Origin: Deltaproteobacteria bacterium Ga0077539
GTDB lineage: Bacteria; Myxococcota_A; Polyangia; Polyangiales; Ga0077539
Length of the DNA: 63,766 nt
Assembly (NCBI GenBank): GCA_001465015.1
Contig: LNEO01000094.1
Coordinates: 1 to 63,766, forward strand
Reading direction: 5' to 3'
How positions within the stretch are numbered: the first letter of the stretch is position 1; each line of letters begins with the position of its first letter. The notes under the pieces were generated by a model that saw nothing but the letters and a program-made list of their open reading frames with translations, did not search any database and was not told where the DNA came from. Positions 62,977-63,766 of the stretch are shown here, in pieces. A program made the translations under genes and the position numbers.

Positions 62977-63013
62977 GGCGTGGGAGCAGCGCGGGAGTCT
63001 CTGCTCCCACGCC
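62977..63013. terminator. 13-bp perfect hairpin, bidirectional terminator
   Basis: GGCGTGGGAGCAG (62977-62989) and CTGCTCCCACGCC (63001-63013) form a 13-bp perfect stem with an 11-nt loop in the 112-bp gap between convergent genes. It lies 31 bp after the OmpA-like stop. There is no U-run, which is common in high-GC genomes. Confidence 0.7.
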
Positions 63014-63057
63014 TCTCCCCCCGCTGCTCCCGCGCCGTCGCCGAAACCGCTGGACGA

Positions 63058-63558
63058 TTACTCCTCGAGCGGGGGCTCTATGGCGGGACCGACTGGCTGC
63101 GTGGGCGATGGTGTCCGCTCGACGGTCTCGGCGCTCTTGGCAGCGCGCTTGCTGTACGGCTTGTTTCCCAGTGGCGGAGCGAAGTCGTCTGCGTCTCGGG
63201 AGTCGTATCGGAGGAACTGCGTGACCGACCGAACCTTGTTGTACGTCGTAACGGCGAGGTGATAGGCGCGACGGTTGTCGTCGGCGAGTCTGGCCGCGTC
63301 TTCGTCACGAGCGTTGCGCGAGGCGCCGCTGGACGCGAGCTCGATCGCTTGCTGGCGCGCGGCGTCGAGCTCGTCGCGATTCAGGGGCGATCGGTCGCGC
63401 AGGTTGTCCCGAGCATCGAAGTGCAGCTCGACGTACCCGAGAATGGCCGCGCTCGTGTCGCTGTAGCCGTGATGCATGCGCTGAATGCGCTCGATCGCAG
63501 CGGTCGAGATCGCGCTCGCGAGCGCGGGAGACCTGTGGCGAGACTTGCGAGTTTCCAT
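63058..63558 (-). CDS. hypothetical protein
   Basis: 166 aa from ATG 63558; an in-frame GTG at 63609 is an alternative with no better signal. Soluble, helical; segments include ALASAISTAAIERIQRMHHG, YSDTSAAILGYVELHFDARD and NRRAYHLAVTTYNKVRSVTQFLRYD. The C-terminus is Lys/Pro-rich. It is convergent with the OmpA-like gene across the hairpin. The family is not recognised. Confidence 0.6.
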   Translation of the reverse strand: METRKSRHRSPALASAISTAAIERIQRMHHGYSDTSAAILGYVELHFDARDNLRDRSPLNRDELDAARQQAIELASSGASRNARDEDAARLADDNRRAYHLAVTTYNKVRSVTQFLRYDSRDADDFAPPLGNKPYSKRAAKSAETVERTPSPTQPVGPAIEPPLEE

Positions 63559-63685
63559 GAGCGACGACCTTCGAGTCTGCGCAACGGGCGAGGACCCAAG
63601 GCGGCTCACCGTGCGTGCGCGGCCGCTGTATCGAGAGGGCGATCGAGAGGTTGCGTGCAGGGGCGAAGAATCTTTCGACGGGGCC

Positions 63686-63731
63686 TCGAAGGGTGAATCG
63701 AGCGCCGGGTGGGGCTGAACTCACCCTTCGA
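63686..63731. repeat. 11-bp perfect inverted repeat near the right edge
   Basis: TCGAAGGGTGA (63686-63696) and TCACCCTTCGA (63721-63731) are separated by 24 bp. They lie upstream of the hypothetical gene (minus strand) in a stretch with no gene. It could be an operator or a terminator of a gene beyond the edge. Confidence 0.4.
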
Positions 63732-63766
63732 TGGGTAGATCGAGCGGGGTGATGGGGCTCGGGGAC

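Overview
The window is a high-GC chromosomal segment whose protein content points to Myxococcota, most likely a Sandaracinus/Polyangiales-type bacterium. Signs are: an AgmX/PglI-type C-terminal tail, a MYXO-CTERM-like sorting tail on a secreted metalloprotease, many lipoproteins with Asp/Ala/Gly-rich stretches after the lipobox, large periplasmic TPR proteins, and a MoxR-vWA cluster. These are family-level judgements made by reading the translations; no database search was possible. The only RNA gene seen is a 97-nt selenocysteine tRNA.

Layout. 1-1432: a truncated FN3-like lipoprotein and a DUF429 protein. 1616-6251: an accessory island with an amidase, a small protein and a second lysin-like protein under a KGG/HTH-type protein, a divergent serine recombinase, and a complete AbiE type IV toxin-antitoxin pair whose palindrome overlaps its start codon. 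6337-12854: a tightly overlapping minus-strand operon encoding a 62-aa peptide, an NAD-dependent epimerase, a GT4 glycosyltransferase fused to a radical SAM/SPASM enzyme, a WG-repeat/O-methyltransferase fusion, and a histidine-phosphatase/nucleotidyltransferase fusion. This is the best candidate for an undescribed system: it reads like a modification pathway for a ribosomal peptide. 12855-13800: tRNA-Sec, a possible gene remnant and little else. 13792-18587: a hypothetical protein, then TerB-like, YVTN-propeller and ATPase/TPR genes. 18651-20602: an ECF sigma factor with a damaged or missing start, and its zinc-finger anti-sigma factor.

20964-33295: a co-directional envelope cluster (coiled-coil protein, two giant TPR proteins, a TPR lipoprotein, a short exported protein, an ExbB/TolQ/MotA-like protein, and an FHA-like/TM/AgmX-tail protein). 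It resembles the trans-envelope Agl/Glt machinery of myxobacteria. 33558-36170: an exported protein, an outer-membrane barrel gene broken by a -1 frameshift, and an OPX (Wza-like) lipoprotein. 36319-38207: an exported protein and a matrixin-like protease. 38302-41417: a polyferredoxin membrane protein with a Tat-exported DUF362 partner. 41548-49423: a DUF6599-like lipoprotein divergent from a minor-pilin/PilY1 operon.

49599-53323: lipoproteins, an MFS exporter and a kelch lipoprotein. 53351-61243: a minus-strand MoxR-vWA operon with TPR/HEAT and two large accessory proteins, plus a GNAT acetyltransferase. 61279-62945: an exported coiled-coil protein and an OmpA-like lipoprotein. 63058-63558: an unrecognised protein facing them across a strong hairpin. 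Most operon junctions use 4-bp ATGA/GTGA overlaps, which helped decide many starts.
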